A stretch of 49,822 bases of DNA. It comes from Metabacillus malikii. GTDB lineage: Bacteria > Bacillota > Bacilli > Bacillales > Bacillaceae. The translations under genes and the position numbers were made by a program. Of the stretch, positions 36,711 through 48,709 are shown piece after piece. The notes under the pieces were generated by a model. The model saw only the letters and a program-made list of their open reading frames with translations. It was not told the origin of the DNA and searched no databases. The DNA lies in contig NZ_JAUSUD010000028.1 of NCBI RefSeq assembly GCF_030813355.1, positions 1-49,822 on the forward strand, read 5' to 3'. Position 1 is the stretch's first letter. Each line of letters begins with the position of its first letter.

Positions 36711-38164
36711 CTAATAACGTTTTTTAGTCTCGATATCACTGTATCTTTTCCTAAGATTGCAATAGACTTAGGCAAGTCCGGGCCATGTGTTTGCCCTGTT
36801 ATCGCTACACGTATAGGCATAAATAGATTTTTCCCTTTTTGACCAGTTGACTTTTGTACAGATTTTATTGCAGCCTTAACATGTTCATCTGTAAGTATTT
36901 CCAGATCCTCTATTTCATTAAGAAAAGCATTCAATACATCTGGTACACTTTCTCCTTCCAGAACAGTCTCAGCCTCTCTGTTGTATGATACCTCTTCCTT
37001 AAAGAATAACTCAGTTAGACTAACGATTTCAGCACCATAGCTCATTTGGTCTTGATATAAAGCTACTAATTGATTTACCCGTTCCTTTTCCTCTTCATGA
37101 AGCTCAGCAGATACCTTACCCGCTTCAACTAAATGCGGTAACGTTAATTTTACAAGTGTGTCTAAGTCTAATTCTTTAATATATTGATTATTCATCCATG
37201 CTAGTTTTTGCTTGTCAAATACTGCAGGTGATTTAGATAAGCGTGCAGTATCAAAATGTTCAATGAGTTCCTCTTGTGTAAATAACTCCTCTTCTCCACC
37301 CGGTGACCATCCTAATAAAGCAATGAAGTTAAATAGTGCTTCAGGCAAATAACCCAGCTCTTCATATTGTTCAATAAATTGAATAATAGACTCATCTCTC
37401 TTACTAAGCTTCTTCCTGTTCTCGTTTACGATTAATGTCATATGCCCAAATACTGGTATATCCCAACCAAAGGCTTCATAAATCATAATTTGCTTTGGTG
37501 TATTAGAGATATGGTCTTCACCACGTAATACATGGGATATCTTCATAAGATGGTCATCCACTGCAACTGCAAAGTTATATGTAGGAGTTCCATCCTTTTT
37601 AACTATTACAAAATCACCCATTCCCTCAGCTTCAAATGAAATATCACCTTTTACCATGTCGTTGAAGCGATATTCTTTGTCCTTAGGCACTCTGAAACGT
37701 ATGCTGTATGTTAATCCCTTTGCTTCAAGCTCTTTCTGTTCTTCCTCTGATAAATTAGCATGTTTCCCTGAATATTGCGGTGTTTCACCTCTGGACATTT
37801 GTTCTTCTCTTTCTTTTTCAAGCTCTTCTTCAGTACAATAGCATTTATAGGCTAAGTTTTTTGCTAATAATTCCTCATAATATTTCTTATATATATCATT
37901 TCTTTCTGATTGGCGATACGGGCCATATTCCCCACCAGTATCAACACTTTCATCCCATTCAATCCCAAGCCATTTTAAATACTTTAATTGACTTTGTTCG
38001 CCACCTTCGATATTACGCTTTTTATCAGTATCTTCTATCCGAACGATAAATTTTCCGTTTTGACTTTTCGCAAACAAATAATTAAATAATGCAGTTCTTG
38101 CGTTTCCAATATGTAAATGACCCGTTGGACTAGGGGCATACCGTACTCTTACTTCATTTGTCAT
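36707..38164 (-). CDS. gltX: Glutamyl-tRNA synthetase
   Basis: The 485-residue class I enzyme starts [24 protein letters not shown] is at residues 18-21, and the KMSKS-like KLSKRDES lies near residue 254. It charges tRNA-Glu and, in organisms with GatCAB such as Bacillus, also tRNA-Gln. The cysteine-containing [12 protein letters not shown] insertion region is present. It lies between ispF and the cysE T-box. A GGAGGT site precedes the ATG. Confidence 0.97.
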   Translation of the reverse strand: MTNEVRVRYAPSPTGHLHIGNARTALFNYLFAKSQNGKFIVRIEDTDKKRNIEGGEQSQLKYLKWLGIEWDESVDTGGEYGPYRQSERNDIYKKYYEELLAKNLAYKCYCTEEELEKEREEQMSRGETPQYSGKHANLSEEEQKELEAKGLTYSIRFRVPKDKEYRFNDMVKGDISFEAEGMGDFVIVKKDGTPTYNFAVAVDDHLMKISHVLRGEDHISNTPKQIMIYEAFGWDIPVFGHMTLIVNENRKKLSKRDESIIQFIEQYEELGYLPEALFNFIALLGWSPGGEEELFTQEELIEHFDTARLSKSPAVFDKQKLAWMNNQYIKELDLDTLVKLTLPHLVEAGKVSAELHEEEKERVNQLVALYQDQMSYGAEIVSLTELFFKEEVSYNREAETVLEGESVPDVLNAFLNEIEDLEILTDEHVKAAIKSVQKSTGQKGKNLFMPIRVAITGQTHGPDLPKSIAILGKDTVISRLKNVIS

Positions 38165-38278
38165 TTTGTACCTCCATATGATTTTATAGATGGTTCACCA
38201 TCATGATATTTCTATTTTTACCTCATCTTTTATATCTTAGATTATTAAACTTACGGTTATATGTAATAAACAAAATTC

Positions 38279-38308
38279 ATTTTATCACCAAACGATTGCT
38301 TATACCAA
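38279..38308 (-). promoter_or_regulatory. Candidate promoter for gltX
   Basis: TTGGTA (38303-38308) and TAAAAT (38279-38284) are spaced by 18 bases, and TGA before the -10 gives an extended -10 element. It lies in the 150-base gap between ispF and gltX on the minus strand. Called by eye. Confidence 0.45.
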
Positions 38309-38314
38309 ATAGTT

Positions 38315-38794
38315 TTATGATCGTTTTTGTATTAGGACTGTAGCTTGGGAGGCTATACCTTCTCCTCTACCGGTGAAACCCAGTTTCTCTGTCGTCGTTG
38401 CTTTCACATTTACCTGGGAAATATCCGCTTCAAGCAGCTCAGCAATACGTGCACGAATTTTTTCAATGTGGGGTGCCATTTTAGGCTTTTGAGCAATAAT
38501 GGTACAATCAATATTCCCTAATTCGTAACCCTTCTCCTTCACTAACTGCCATACATGTGCCAATAGCTTAGCGGAATCAGCATCTTTAAAATTTGGATCA
38601 GTATCTGGGAAATGTTTACCGATATCACCTTCTGCTATTGCACCTAAGCAAGCATCTGCAACTGTATGTAATAAAACGTCAGCATCTGAGTGACCTAATA
38701 ATCCTTGTTCATATGGGATATCGATTCCACCAATAATTAAAGGTCTTCCTTCGACTAACTGATGTACATCAAAGCCTTGTCCAATTCTAATCAT
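38315..38794 (-). CDS. ispF: 2-C-methyl-D-erythritol 2,4-cyclodiphosphate synthase
   Basis: The 159-residue enzyme carries out the cyclisation step of the non-mevalonate (MEP) isoprenoid pathway. Zinc ligands are visible: Asp9 and His11 in GFDVH, and His43 in HSDADVLLH. The conserved [11 protein letters not shown] follows. It lies after ispD and before gltX, as in Bacillus. Family length is normal. IspD and IspF catalyse non-adjacent steps of the same pathway. Confidence 0.97.
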   Translation of the reverse strand: MIRIGQGFDVHQLVEGRPLIIGGIDIPYEQGLLGHSDADVLLHTVADACLGAIAEGDIGKHFPDTDPNFKDADSAKLLAHVWQLVKEKGYELGNIDCTIIAQKPKMAPHIEKIRARIAELLEADISQVNVKATTTEKLGFTGRGEGIASQATVLIQKRS

Positions 38795-38889
38795 TATTAC
38801 CCTCTTCTCTGTTATTTCAACACTTTATTTTAAATCACTTTTTAAGGTTTTTGCTCATTATTCATTGTCCGAGTTGATTTATTAAATAC

Positions 38890-39594
<705 letters not shown>

Positions 39595-39643
39595 TCAATT
39601 ATTCAGTATACCATCATCATAAAATATTCGAACTTATATGTAA

Positions 39644-39686
39644 AATAGCCCATGAAACATTTTAGCATTATGTCCCATGAGCTATT
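39644..39686 (-). terminator. Possible terminator hairpin between yacL and ispD
   Basis: In minus-strand RNA AAUAGCUCAUG pairs over 11 positions with CAUGGGCUAUU, with one G-U, around a 21-base loop, followed by UUACAUAU. The uridine run is weak and the loop is long, so this may instead be a stability hairpin. Confidence 0.4.
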
Positions 39687-39712
39687 CTTATTGTATTAAT
39701 TAAATTTTTTAT

Positions 39713-40810
39713 TTACAAAGCCTTTTCCAACATTTTTGGCTTAGCAAATATCATTCTCCCTGCCGACGTTTGCAGGACACTTGTCACAAGGACATCGATA
39801 TGTTTACCAATATAATTGCGGCCATCTTCTACTACTATCATCGTACCGTCATCTAAATAGGCAATGCCTTGATTATGTTCCTTACCATCTTTTATGACTT
39901 GAACATTCATTTCTTCCCCTGGTAATACTACAGGTTTGACTGCATTTGCTAAATCATTAATGTTTAGGACATGAACTTTCTGAAGTTCACAAACCTTATT
40001 TAAATTAAAATCATTTGTCACCACTACACCTGAAGTTAATTTTGCTAATTTCACTAATTTGCTGTCAACTTCTTGAATCTCTTCAAAATCGCCCTCATAA
40101 ATCTCAACGTTTATCGAAAGCTCTTTTTGAATCCGATTTAAAATATCAAGCCCTCTGCGTCCTCTGTTACGTTTCAGTACATCTGATGAATCAGCTATAT
40201 GTTGAAGTTCTTCTAATACAAATTGTGGTATTACGATTGTCCCCTCTAAAAAGCCTGTTTGACATATATCTGCGATTCTACCATCAATTATGACACTAGT
40301 ATCTAATATTTTTAATTTCTTTTCCTCCGGGTCTATTTCATCATCAGCCACACCCTTTTTCTTATTCATCCGGTTTGGCATTGAAAATAAGCTAATTAGC
40401 TCATCCCGTTTCTTAAACCCAATTTGAAAGCCTAAATATCCAAGTAAAAGTGTTAAAAAGATAGGAATAATTGTATTAAATAATTGATATTGAATTTCAT
40501 TTAATGGAATTCCAATAAGAAATGCGATTATAAGACCAAATATTAAACCTAAACTACCAAATAATACATCCGTAACAGGAGCTTTTACTACAGCCTCTTC
40601 TAGAACCTTAATCCAATTTACGACGTAATCAACTAACCAAAAAGTTGCAATAAAAAAGATAATTGCACCTAATACTGCTAAGGTATATGGCGTATCTATA
40701 AAAGGTATGTCTTGCATAGATAGAAGCTCAAGTAATTTAGGCATGAAGAGAATCCCTAACATTCCTCCTACACACAAAAATAATAGTTGTATTATGCGTT
40801 TTATTAACAT
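39713..40810 (-). CDS. yacL: Membrane-anchored PIN/TRAM domain protein YacL
   Basis: The 365-residue protein has about four membrane segments in the first 130 residues. A PIN nuclease domain follows, with acidic residues in [13 protein letters not shown] and [11 protein letters not shown], and a C-terminal TRAM domain of about 60 residues ([20 protein letters not shown]). It matches B. subtilis YacL, whose function is not firmly known and is presumed to be in RNA metabolism. It is preceded by a 569-base gap with sequence repeats. Confidence 0.9.
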   Translation of the reverse strand: MLIKRIIQLLFLCVGGMLGILFMPKLLELLSMQDIPFIDTPYTLAVLGAIIFFIATFWLVDYVVNWIKVLEEAVVKAPVTDVLFGSLGLIFGLIIAFLIGIPLNEIQYQLFNTIIPIFLTLLLGYLGFQIGFKKRDELISLFSMPNRMNKKKGVADDEIDPEEKKLKILDTSVIIDGRIADICQTGFLEGTIVIPQFVLEELQHIADSSDVLKRNRGRRGLDILNRIQKELSINVEIYEGDFEEIQEVDSKLVKLAKLTSGVVVTNDFNLNKVCELQKVHVLNINDLANAVKPVVLPGEEMNVQVIKDGKEHNQGIAYLDDGTMIVVEDGRNYIGKHIDVLVTSVLQTSAGRMIFAKPKMLEKAL

Positions 40811-41379
40811 ACCTTCACCTCCTTTTTACGATATATTTACTTTATCCTAATTACGATATTTACGATATAAAAAATCAAAAATGTAAATAGATTGATACAA
40901 GCTTGTAATCTTACTGGGTTTAGACCCTTTTTAGGTGATTTACTACTAAACAATCGTTCTTATTCGTGCTTCCTTTAACTAAAAAAGGAACTCATACAAT
41001 ATCCGTTTACCTCTAGAATCAATTCCTTAAAGACTCCATCCATATTTTTATCAATTCTCTCCCTTTCTATAAGTGAAACTTTTAAATTTAAAAATAGATT
41101 AAATATTTTCAAAAACTATGTAGATTTTAGCAAACCCTAAAAAAGCAAAACATCGAGGTAGCCCAAATAAGGAATTTGCCCTTTAGACTGCCGTTAATGA
41201 GCTAATAACTCATACAAAATCTTCAAAGTTAATAAAAAACCATACATTCATTAGTTATATTTACTTCATGCAATAACAAGCTTGCAAACCTTGGGTATAA
41301 AACCATTTAGAAAACAATTCTAATATACCCTAATTTGACGTATTTAAATCAAAAATGTTGCATGTTTCATGAAAAATTC
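40811..41379 (-). other. 569-base gene-free region upstream of yacL
   Basis: I see no gene on either strand. Near yacL, three copies of TTACGATAT occur at 40826-40834, 40851-40859 and 40860-40868. Farther up, a two-part hairpin pairs GGGTATA (41293-41299) with TATACCC (41324-41330), and inside it TTAGAA with TTCTAA. A TTCCTTT/AAAGGAA hairpin lies near 40970-40992. No clear promoter can be named. In Bacillus these genes are normally close together. Confidence 0.55.
40826..40868 (-). repeat. Three direct repeats of TTACGATAT before yacL
   Basis: Exact nine-base copies start at 40826, 40851 and 40860 (plus-strand orientation), the last two adjacent. They end a few bases before the yacL ribosome binding site. 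They may be an operator for an unknown regulator or chance low-complexity sequence. Confidence 0.6.
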
Positions 41380-42456
41380 TTACATTTTTCGGTCAACTAG
41401 TAACTGTTCTTGCAATCTTCTTATTCCTTCGACTATCTTTCTTGCACGAACCTCACCAATGCCTTCTACCTCATCTAGTTGTTCTACGGTTGCATGCATA
41501 ATAAGTTTCAAGTTTTTAAATGTTGTCACTAAATTTTCAATAATTATTGTCGGGAGTCTAGGTATTTTACTCAATATTCGATACCCTCTTGGCATAACGA
41601 TACTATCAATAGTTGAATAGGAGGAATATCCTAACATTTTCAATAACACTGCATCTTCTAAAAGTTCAAAACTTGACAAGCTTTGAATTTGTTTTATTAC
41701 TTTATATGGCTCAACAATTTTTTCATTTGCGTAATCCCGTATCATTAAAGCTGCCTCGTCTTCAATACCGGATACAAGCTCTGCCATTTGCAACCGGATT
41801 AAGTGACCTTCAGCACCCAGTTCATTGATATAGTCATTGATCTCATCTTTAATGCGTAAGACCATCTCAAAACGGTGCAATACTTGTAAGACATCCTTAA
41901 ATGTTACTAATTCCTCTAATTCTAAGGCTCCTAACGTAGTAATTGCCTCATCTAAAACATTTTTATACTTTTCCATTGTTTGAATAGCCTGATTGGCTTT
42001 CGTTAATATAACTCCTATATCCCTAAGCGCATATCGTAGCTCTCCATGGTAAAGAGTTATAACATTACGTCTTTGTGAAATAGCTATAACGAGATTACCT
42101 GTTTGCTTAGCGACCCGCTCCGCTGTCCGATGCCTCATACCAGTTTCTGAGGAATAAATTTTAGGATCCGGTACTAATTGAGCATTGGCATATACGATTT
42201 TGGTTCCCGAGTCACTTAAGATAATTGCTCCATCCATCTTAGCTAATTCATAAAGGTGTGCCGAAGAAAAGGAACAATGAATTGAAAATCCCCCATCTAT
42301 TACTTCCTTTACCTTGTCATTATGTCCTACAACGATTAGGCCACCTGTTTTCGCCCTTAATACATTCTCAATTCCTTCTCTTATCGGAGTACCAGGAGCT
42401 ACAAACTGTAAAATATCATTTAACGTCTTATCACCTGATTTACTCTCTTTTTCCAT
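41380..42456 (-). CDS. disA: DNA integrity scanning protein, diadenylate cyclase
   Basis: The 358-residue protein makes cyclic di-AMP from two ATP and scans DNA, slowing down at branched structures. The DAC domain carries [10 protein letters not shown] (near residue 74) and [15 protein letters not shown] (near residue 105), the two catalytic motifs. A helical linker follows, and the C-terminal helix-hairpin-helix DNA-binding part includes [16 protein letters not shown]. It starts three bases after radA, and in Bacillus RadA regulates DisA, which fits the pairing. Confidence 0.97.
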   Translation of the reverse strand: MEKESKSGDKTLNDILQFVAPGTPIREGIENVLRAKTGGLIVVGHNDKVKEVIDGGFSIHCSFSSAHLYELAKMDGAIILSDSGTKIVYANAQLVPDPKIYSSETGMRHRTAERVAKQTGNLVIAISQRRNVITLYHGELRYALRDIGVILTKANQAIQTMEKYKNVLDEAITTLGALELEELVTFKDVLQVLHRFEMVLRIKDEINDYINELGAEGHLIRLQMAELVSGIEDEAALMIRDYANEKIVEPYKVIKQIQSLSSFELLEDAVLLKMLGYSSYSTIDSIVMPRGYRILSKIPRLPTIIIENLVTTFKNLKLIMHATVEQLDEVEGIGEVRARKIVEGIRRLQEQLLVDRKM

Positions 42457-42459
42457 TCA

Positions 42460-43833
42460 TTATCCCCCTAATGTGTTTTGGAGAGCATCGGCCACGTTTT
42501 GTACACCAATAATTTCTATATCTTCTGGAGGGGTCCACCCACCTATATTTGCAACTGGAATAATCGCTCTCTTGAAACCTAGTTTTGCTGCTTCGATGAC
42601 TCGTTGTTCTATCCTAGATACTCTACGTACTTCCCCAGTAAGTCCAACCTCACCAATAATGACATCTGTTGGTTTAGGAGGAATATCTTTAAAGCTTGAT
42701 GCAATACTGACAGCTACTGCTAAATCAATTGCAGGTTCATCTAGTTTTACACCACCAGCTACTTTTAAATAAGCATCTTGATTTTGGAGTAATAACCCAA
42801 CTCTCTTTTCTAATACAGCCATTAGCAACGGAACTCGATTATGGTCGATTCCAGTCGCCATCCTCCTAGGGTTTCCAAAGCTGGTCGGAGAAATTAACGC
42901 TTGTATTTCCACCAACACTGGTCTAGTTCCTTCCATTGATGCTACAACTGTTGAGCCAGCAGCACCCTTTGAGCGCTCTTCAAGGAATATTTCTGATGGA
43001 TTTTGCACCTCATCTAAACCAGTTTCCTTCATTTCAAAAATGCCCATCTCATTTGTAGACCCAAATCGATTCTTTACCGCTCGAAGTATCCGATAAGTAT
43101 GATGTCTTTCGCCTTCAAAATAGAGAACAGTATCTACCATATGTTCCAACAATCTTGGTCCCGCTATTGAACCCTCTTTCGTAACATGACCGACAATAAA
43201 TATCGCAATTCCTTTAGTTTTCGCAATTCTCATTAGTTCTGCTGTTGACTCTCTAACTTGAGAAACACTACCTGGCGCAGAACTTATTTCACTATGAAAA
43301 ACAGTCTGAATAGAATCAACAACAACAAACGCTGGGTTCATATCTTCAATCGCTTTCGAAATAAAGCTTAAATCTGTCTCTGATAAAACAAATAATTTAT
43401 TAGACTTTACTCCAAGGCGATCTGCTCTTAGTTTCGTCTGCTTTACAGACTCCTCGCCGGATATATATAAAACATCATTCCCATTTTCAGCTAATTGTGA
43501 AGAGACTTGCAAAAGTAAAGTTGATTTCCCAATGCCTGGGTCCCCGCCAATAAGTACGAGAGATCCTTTGACAATCCCGCTTCCTAAGACACGATTAAAT
43601 TCCTTTAGATTTGTAAAAATCCTTGGCTCTTGTGCTGTTTCTATATTCGTTATAGGGGAAGGTTTTTGAACGGTTTGTGTCGAGTGTGTAAATACAGCCT
43701 TTCGGGGTGAAACTGGTTTTAGTAGCTCTTCAGTCATAGTGTTCCATTCTTGACAACCTGGGCACTTTCCCATCCACTTGGCTGATTCATATCCACAGGA
43801 CTGACAAATATATTTAACTTTTGTTTTAGCCAT
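42460..43833 (-). CDS. radA: DNA repair protein RadA (Sms)
   Basis: The 457-residue ATPase helps branch migration in recombination. The N-terminal zinc finger uses Cys10, Cys13, Cys24 and Cys27. Walker [11 protein letters not shown] is at residues 96-105, and the RadA-specific KNRFG motif is in [15 protein letters not shown] near residue 250. The C-terminal Lon-protease-like domain ([20 protein letters not shown]) lacks evident catalytic function. It lies after clpC and before disA. Confidence 0.97.
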   Translation of the reverse strand: MAKTKVKYICQSCGYESAKWMGKCPGCQEWNTMTEELLKPVSPRKAVFTHSTQTVQKPSPITNIETAQEPRIFTNLKEFNRVLGSGIVKGSLVLIGGDPGIGKSTLLLQVSSQLAENGNDVLYISGEESVKQTKLRADRLGVKSNKLFVLSETDLSFISKAIEDMNPAFVVVDSIQTVFHSEISSAPGSVSQVRESTAELMRIAKTKGIAIFIVGHVTKEGSIAGPRLLEHMVDTVLYFEGERHHTYRILRAVKNRFGSTNEMGIFEMKETGLDEVQNPSEIFLEERSKGAAGSTVVASMEGTRPVLVEIQALISPTSFGNPRRMATGIDHNRVPLLMAVLEKRVGLLLQNQDAYLKVAGGVKLDEPAIDLAVAVSIASSFKDIPPKPTDVIIGEVGLTGEVRRVSRIEQRVIEAAKLGFKRAIIPVANIGGWTPPEDIEIIGVQNVADALQNTLGG

Positions 43834-43897
43834 TACTTTAAAACCTCTCTTTATTAGATTAGCAGGTAGACATGCAAATTATGATACTTACTTCATG

Positions 43898-43926
43898 ATT
43901 ATATAATGAATAATGTCAATTCTTAA
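43898..43926 (-). promoter_or_regulatory. Candidate promoter for radA-disA
   Basis: TTAAGA (43921-43926) and perfect TATAAT (43898-43903) are separated by 17 bases on the minus strand, in the gap between clpC and radA. A TTGACA nearby is spaced wrongly for this -10. The -35 match is four of six. Confidence 0.4.
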
Positions 43927-43983
43927 TAAGTCTTATAGGGTGGTTATGCATTTTGTCTACGTAGTTAAATTTGTATATATAGG

Positions 43984-44014
43984 AATGAGGCACACTATTA
44001 CAGTATGCCTCATT
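43984..44014 (-). terminator. Hairpin after clpC, possible terminator
   Basis: In minus-strand RNA AAUGAGGCAUACU pairs over 13 positions with AGUGUGCCUCAUU, with one G-U, around a five-base loop, about 12 bases after the clpC stop. The tract that follows is CCUAUAUAU rather than uridines, so termination efficiency is uncertain. The position supports an operon end. Confidence 0.55.
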
Positions 44015-44025
44015 TCCCTTTTTCA

Positions 44026-46467
44026 TTAATTCACTTCTTCTTTTTCAGTAGTCTTAACGATAAACTCACCATTATCAACATCAAGTACAATCTTTTGACC
44101 TTTATTAATTGTTCCTTTTAATAACTCCTCTGACAGTCTATCTTCAACATTTCTTTGTATTGAACGGCGAAGTGGTCTTGCACCATACTCAAGGTCAATA
44201 CCCTCATCCGCAATTTTCTCTATTGCTGCATCGCTCAGCTCGATTGATAAATCTTGCTCTTTTAAGCGTTTTGTTAGTTGGTTAGACATGAGTAACACAA
44301 TCTCTTTAAGATGCTTCTTCTCAAGGGAGTGGAACACAATAATTTCATCAATACGGTTAATGAATTCAGGTCTGAATGCTCTTTTCAGTTCATTCATTAC
44401 TTTGCCTTTCATGTCTTTATAATTCTGTGACTCATCTTGAACATTAAAACCGACATATTTATTTCGCTTTAATTCACTGGCTCCAACATTAGATGTCATA
44501 ATTAATATCGTATTTCTAAAATCTACAGTACGCCCTTTTGAATCAGTCAATCTACCATCCTCTAGTACTTGTAGTAAAATATTAAACACATCAGGGTGTG
44601 CCTTCTCAATCTCATCTAATAATACAACCGAGTATGGCTTTCTTCTAACTTTCTCAGTTAATTGACCACCTTCATCGTATCCAACATAACCAGGAGGTGA
44701 CCCAACTAATCTTGATGTTGAATGCTTTTCCATATACTCTGACATATCGATACGGATCATAGCATCTTCATCACCAAATATTGACTCTGCCAATGCTCTA
44801 GCTAGTTCTGTTTTACCTACTCCAGTTGGCCCGAGGAAAATAAATGAACCGATTGGACGCTTAGGATCTTTTAATCCCGCTCTTGCACGTCGAACAGCCT
44901 TAGCTACCGCAACAACAGCTTCATCTTGACCAATTACTCTTGAATGGAGTAATTGTTCCATGTTCAATAATTTATCTGTTTCAGTTTGTGCTAATCTAGA
45001 TACAGGCACTCCCGTCCAACTTGAAACAACCATTGCAATATCTTCAACAGTCACCTCTGTATTCTCTTGTCCTTGTTTTTCTTTCCATGTCTTTTTCGTT
45101 TCCTCTAATTGCTCACGTAAACGTTGCTCTGTATCTCGTAATGAAGCAGCTTTCTCAAATTCCTGACTTTGTACGGAAGCATCCTTTTCTTTACGTATTT
45201 CTTCAAGCTTTTGTTCAAGTTCTTTTAGATTTGGTGGTGTAGTAAACGAACGTAATCTTACTTTTGACCCTGCTTCATCAATCAAGTCTATTGCTTTATC
45301 TGGCAAAAAGCGATCTGAGATGTATCTATCAGATAATTTAACAGCAGCATCAATAGCTTCGTCAGTAATAGAAACTCTATGATGTGCTTCATAACGGTCA
45401 CGCAAACCTTTTAATATCATGATACTTTCTTCCATCGTTGGTTCATCAACTTGAATCGGTTGGAATCTCCGTTCAAGTGCTGCATCCTTTTCAATATACT
45501 TTCTATATTCATCAAGAGTCGTTGCACCTATACATTGAAGTTCACCTCTTGCTAGTGATGGCTTTAAGATGTTAGATGCATCGATAGCACCTTCTGCACC
45601 ACCCGCACCAATTAATGTGTGCAATTCATCAATAAATAAGATAATATTACCTGCTTGACGTATTTCATCCATTACCTTTTTTAAACGGTCTTCGAATTCA
45701 CCACGGTATTTCGTTCCAGCAACAACCGTTCCCATATCAAGCGTCATTACTCGCTTATCCCTTAATATTTCTGGAACTTCATTTTGAACGATTTGTTGGG
45801 CTAATCCTTCAGCAATAGCAGTTTTCCCGACCCCAGGTTCACCAATTAGAACAGGGTTGTTTTTTGTTCGGCGGCTGAGTACTTCAATAACACGCTGTAT
45901 TTCCTTGCTACGTCCAATAACAGGGTCTAAACTTCCTTCCCTTGCTATAGCAGTTAAATCTCTTGCCAAGCTATCAAGAGTAGGTGTGTTAGCATTCGTC
46001 ATACTACCACTTTGGTGATTAGATGAAGTTTCATTACTACCCAATAACTGAAGGACTTGTTGTCTTGCCTTGTTTAGGCTGACACCTAAATTATTTAGAA
46101 CTCGTGCAGCAACTCCCTCTCCCTCACGAATTAAACCTAATAAGATATGTTCAGTGCCAACATATGAATGTCCTAATTTTCTTGCCTCATCCATCGATAA
46201 TTCAATAACCTTTTTCGCTCTAGGTGTATAATGAATCGTCTGTGAAGCATCTTGTCCCTTGCCGATTAATCCTTCTACCTCTTTTTGAATTTTTTCAGGT
46301 CCAAGTCCTAAGGCAATTAATGCTTTTGCAGCAATACCTTCACCTTCACTCACTAAACCTAGTAAAATATGCTCTGTACCAATGTTATTATGACCCAGAC
46401 GTACTGCTTCTTCTTGTGCTAATGCAAGTACCTTTTGTGCACGCTCTGTAAATCTTCCAAACATCAT
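44026..46467 (-). CDS. clpC: ATP-dependent unfoldase ClpC of the Clp protease
   Basis: The 813-residue AAA+ protein unfolds substrates for ClpP. Two N-terminal repeats ([20 protein letters not shown] and the repeat near residue 80) bind adaptors such as McsB. The first Walker A is GEPGVGKT near residue 207. A coiled M domain (about residues 412-470) and the second Walker A GPTGVGKT near 546 follow. The ATG overlaps the mcsB stop (ATGA), fourth gene of the ctsR operon. It sits under CtsR control via the upstream box. Confidence 0.98.
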   Translation of the reverse strand: MMFGRFTERAQKVLALAQEEAVRLGHNNIGTEHILLGLVSEGEGIAAKALIALGLGPEKIQKEVEGLIGKGQDASQTIHYTPRAKKVIELSMDEARKLGHSYVGTEHILLGLIREGEGVAARVLNNLGVSLNKARQQVLQLLGSNETSSNHQSGSMTNANTPTLDSLARDLTAIAREGSLDPVIGRSKEIQRVIEVLSRRTKNNPVLIGEPGVGKTAIAEGLAQQIVQNEVPEILRDKRVMTLDMGTVVAGTKYRGEFEDRLKKVMDEIRQAGNIILFIDELHTLIGAGGAEGAIDASNILKPSLARGELQCIGATTLDEYRKYIEKDAALERRFQPIQVDEPTMEESIMILKGLRDRYEAHHRVSITDEAIDAAVKLSDRYISDRFLPDKAIDLIDEAGSKVRLRSFTTPPNLKELEQKLEEIRKEKDASVQSQEFEKAASLRDTEQRLREQLEETKKTWKEKQGQENTEVTVEDIAMVVSSWTGVPVSRLAQTETDKLLNMEQLLHSRVIGQDEAVVAVAKAVRRARAGLKDPKRPIGSFIFLGPTGVGKTELARALAESIFGDEDAMIRIDMSEYMEKHSTSRLVGSPPGYVGYDEGGQLTEKVRRKPYSVVLLDEIEKAHPDVFNILLQVLEDGRLTDSKGRTVDFRNTILIMTSNVGASELKRNKYVGFNVQDESQNYKDMKGKVMNELKRAFRPEFINRIDEIIVFHSLEKKHLKEIVLLMSNQLTKRLKEQDLSIELSDAAIEKIADEGIDLEYGARPLRRSIQRNVEDRLSEELLKGTINKGQKIVLDVDNGEFIVKTTEKEEVN

Positions 46468-47558
46468 GCTTCATCATCCTCCATCGGTTTGTTTCGTCTC
46501 ATTTCTAGTTCAAGTCTTTCTCTTATTAAAGCAGCTCTACGAATGTCCCTTTCCTCAGGTCGTAACGGCCCTCCATAATACTGTTGTAAGAAGCCTGGCT
46601 GTGTTAATATCATCAGTTCGTTAAGTATATTACGAGAAATATCAGTTATAATGCCTAAATCTATTCCGAGTCTTACATCTGATAAGCATTTCGCTGTTTC
46701 ATTTGACTCAATTATTCTGCTATAGGCTAATGTTCCAAAAGAACGGTATACTCTATCCTCTAGTTGAGTTTTAGAAACCTCATACAATTCTTCTCTTGTA
46801 TTTCTTTCTTGTGTAATCAATTGTTGCACGACACTAACAAGATCTTCAATGATGTCTTTCTCTGATTTACCTAATGTTATCTGATTTGAGATTTGAAAGA
46901 GGTTACCAATTGCCTCAGAACCCTCGCCATAAATACCACGCACAACTAGACCAAGTTGATTTATTGCTGGGATAATTCGATTGATTTTTTGTGTTAATAC
47001 AAGTGCTGGTAAATGCATCATAACGGAAGCCCTAAGACCTGTACCAACATTTGTTGGGCAGCTTGTTAAATAGCCGCGCTGCTCATCAAATGCATAATCA
47101 ACATCCTGTTCGATCCAATCATCTAATTGATTCGCCACCTCAAGGGCCTCTTTTAGTTGAAATCCAGGAAATAGACACTGAATACGAACATGATCCTCTT
47201 CATTAATCATAATGCTAACTTCTTCATTTTCAGAAATTAAACATCCTCCATATGGTGCATTCTCGGTTAAATTTGGACTTATTAAATGTTTTTCTACGAG
47301 TACTCGCTTTTGAATTGGCTGCATCTCACTCATTTTAATCAATTCTAATTTACCAATATTGTTAAATTCTCTACTTGCATAAGCTGACTCGAACAAATTA
47401 AGAACCGTTTGTGACTCTTCGTTTGAAGATATAGTCGGGAATTTATATTGGTCGATATTCCTTGCAAGTCGGATGCGACTACTCAACACAATATCAGAAT
47501 CAGGACCATCCTTCATCCAAGCACTTATTGCATTACTTATAAAACGTTGGAGTGACAT
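46464..47558 (-). CDS. mcsB: Protein arginine kinase McsB
   Basis: The 364-residue protein phosphorylates arginines on CtsR and damaged proteins, marking them for ClpCP. It is homologous to phosphagen kinases: [15 protein letters not shown] near residue 26 and [20 protein letters not shown] near residue 165 match the nucleotide and catalytic sites. It ends in the ATGA overlap with clpC. Activated by McsA, encoded one base upstream. Confidence 0.97.
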   Translation of the reverse strand: MSLQRFISNAISAWMKDGPDSDIVLSSRIRLARNIDQYKFPTISSNEESQTVLNLFESAYASREFNNIGKLELIKMSEMQPIQKRVLVEKHLISPNLTENAPYGGCLISENEEVSIMINEEDHVRIQCLFPGFQLKEALEVANQLDDWIEQDVDYAFDEQRGYLTSCPTNVGTGLRASVMMHLPALVLTQKINRIIPAINQLGLVVRGIYGEGSEAIGNLFQISNQITLGKSEKDIIEDLVSVVQQLITQERNTREELYEVSKTQLEDRVYRSFGTLAYSRIIESNETAKCLSDVRLGIDLGIITDISRNILNELMILTQPGFLQQYYGGPLRPEERDIRRAALIRERLELEMRRNKPMEDDEA

Positions 47559-47559
47559 T

Positions 47560-48108
47560 TTATGATCCCTCCTTATTACTTAACTTCTTCTCAAGTGATT
47601 TGATTTCATCTCTAATCTCTGCGGCTTTTTCAAATTCCTCTTGGATAATATATTCATTAATTTTACTTTTTAAATTTTCTAATTGCTTTCTTATGTGGAT
47701 ATCTCCCCCAATACGTTTAGGGATTTTCCCAGCATGAACTGTATTACCGCCATGCACTCGTCTTAATATTGGAGATATATACTCTTTAAATGTATGATAA
47801 CAATTTGAACAACCAAATCTACCAACTTTCTTAAACTGTTGGAGAGTCATATGACATTGGCTGCACTGAGGTGTGTCATTTGCCTGAAAAACTTTATTAT
47901 GTCCTTCCGTTTTTGCAATGTTTGATTCCATATTTAACAACCCAGTGAGTAAATTGTTTAAGGAAAATCCTGAATTTCCACTAAACATGAAAAGATCACT
48001 ATTCCCTTTTGCACAATGCTCACACATATGAACTTGAGTTTTCTCACCGTTTATCACTTTTGTAAAGTGAAACGTTGCCGGTCTTTCTTTGCATTCCTGG
48101 CAAATCAT
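47560..48108 (-). CDS. mcsA: McsA, zinc-finger activator of McsB
   Basis: The 182-residue protein starts [20 protein letters not shown]. Two paired-cysteine sets are visible: Cys3 and Cys6 with Cys29 and Cys32, and CSQC with CSNC near residues 87-108. A UVR motif lies at the C-terminus ([20 protein letters not shown]). It activates McsB and modulates CtsR. It lies 15 bases after ctsR and one base before mcsB, second in the operon. Confidence 0.96.
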   Translation of the reverse strand: MICQECKERPATFHFTKVINGEKTQVHMCEHCAKGNSDLFMFSGNSGFSLNNLLTGLLNMESNIAKTEGHNKVFQANDTPQCSQCHMTLQQFKKVGRFGCSNCYHTFKEYISPILRRVHGGNTVHAGKIPKRIGGDIHIRKQLENLKSKINEYIIQEEFEKAAEIRDEIKSLEKKLSNKEGS

Positions 48109-48123
48109 CCGTCTCCCCTACCT

Positions 48124-48585
48124 TTACTTATATTTCAAAGAAGTTAACATCGCTTTTACCATTCTAGCCCTCAATTCATCCCGATGTGGGAGGTCTATAT
48201 ATAGCACTGAACGGTCAATTACACTTAACATTAATTTTGCTTCACGGGCTGAAATCACTTTTTCCGTGACTAGGCGACCAATAATATCTTCTGCTGCAGC
48301 TTGTGATAGGCGATGGTTTATCAAGTGAAGAATTTGATCAAGGAGATGTGCCTGGTTATTCGCACGAACCTTAATAATCCGTATATAACCGCCACCACCA
48401 CGTTTACTCTCAACAACATAGCCTCTTTCAATTGTGAACCTAGTATTTATAACATAATTAATTTGCGAAGGTACACATTGAAACTTATCTGCAATTTCAC
48501 TACGTTTGATTTCAACTATTTCCTTTCCACTATTGTCCAATACACTTTTCAAGTATTGTTCAATAATGTCTGAAATATTTCTCAC
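48124..48585 (-). CDS. ctsR: Transcriptional repressor CtsR
   Basis: The 153-residue heat-shock repressor has an N-terminal winged helix-turn-helix (EIADKFQCVPSQINYVINTR) with the glycine-rich wing KRGGGGYIRI near residue 61, whose glycines sense heat in the family. It represses clp genes. The start is GTG (48583-48585) behind GGGGGAGG. A CtsR box lies upstream at 48606-48622, so the operon is autoregulated. It is followed by mcsA. Confidence 0.97.
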   Translation of the reverse strand: MRNISDIIEQYLKSVLDNSGKEIVEIKRSEIADKFQCVPSQINYVINTRFTIERGYVVESKRGGGGYIRIIKVRANNQAHLLDQILHLINHRLSQAAAEDIIGRLVTEKVISAREAKLMLSVIDRSVLYIDLPHRDELRARMVKAMLTSLKYK

Positions 48586-48605
48586 TTAACCTCCCCCTTA
48601 CTGAC

Positions 48606-48622
48606 TTTGACTATATTTGACT
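48606..48622 (-). promoter_or_regulatory. CtsR operator (heptad direct repeat)
   Basis: On the minus strand AGTCAAA, TAT, AGTCAAA matches the known CtsR box of two GGTCAAA-like heptads separated by three bases. It overlaps the expected transcription start region just downstream of the -10 element, which fits repression. A partial third heptad (GTCA) follows. Confidence 0.9.
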
Positions 48623-48630
48623 TTAACTTT

Positions 48631-48659
48631 ACTATAAATGGATCAGAAAAAATTTTCAA
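48631..48659 (-). promoter_or_regulatory. SigA promoter for the ctsR operon
   Basis: TTGAAA (48654-48659) and TATAGT (48631-48636) are separated by exactly 17 bases on the minus strand, with the CtsR box nine bases downstream of the -10. It lies about 46 bases before the ctsR GTG. A SigB promoter, known for this operon in B. subtilis, could not be identified by eye. Confidence 0.75.
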
Positions 48660-48709
48660 CTTTTCTGTTCCATTTTAAATATTGCCAAAATCTACTGATA
48701 TAAAACATC

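Noticed and set aside
42314-42772. 152-codon plus-strand open frame opposite radA and disA
   Set aside because: It crosses the radA-disA junction in antisense, has no binding site or family motif, and both sense genes are secure.
43909-43926. TTGACA near radA as a -35 element
   Set aside because: It lies only about ten bases from the TATAAT, so the pair cannot form a standard SigA promoter. The TTAAGA at 17 bases was preferred.
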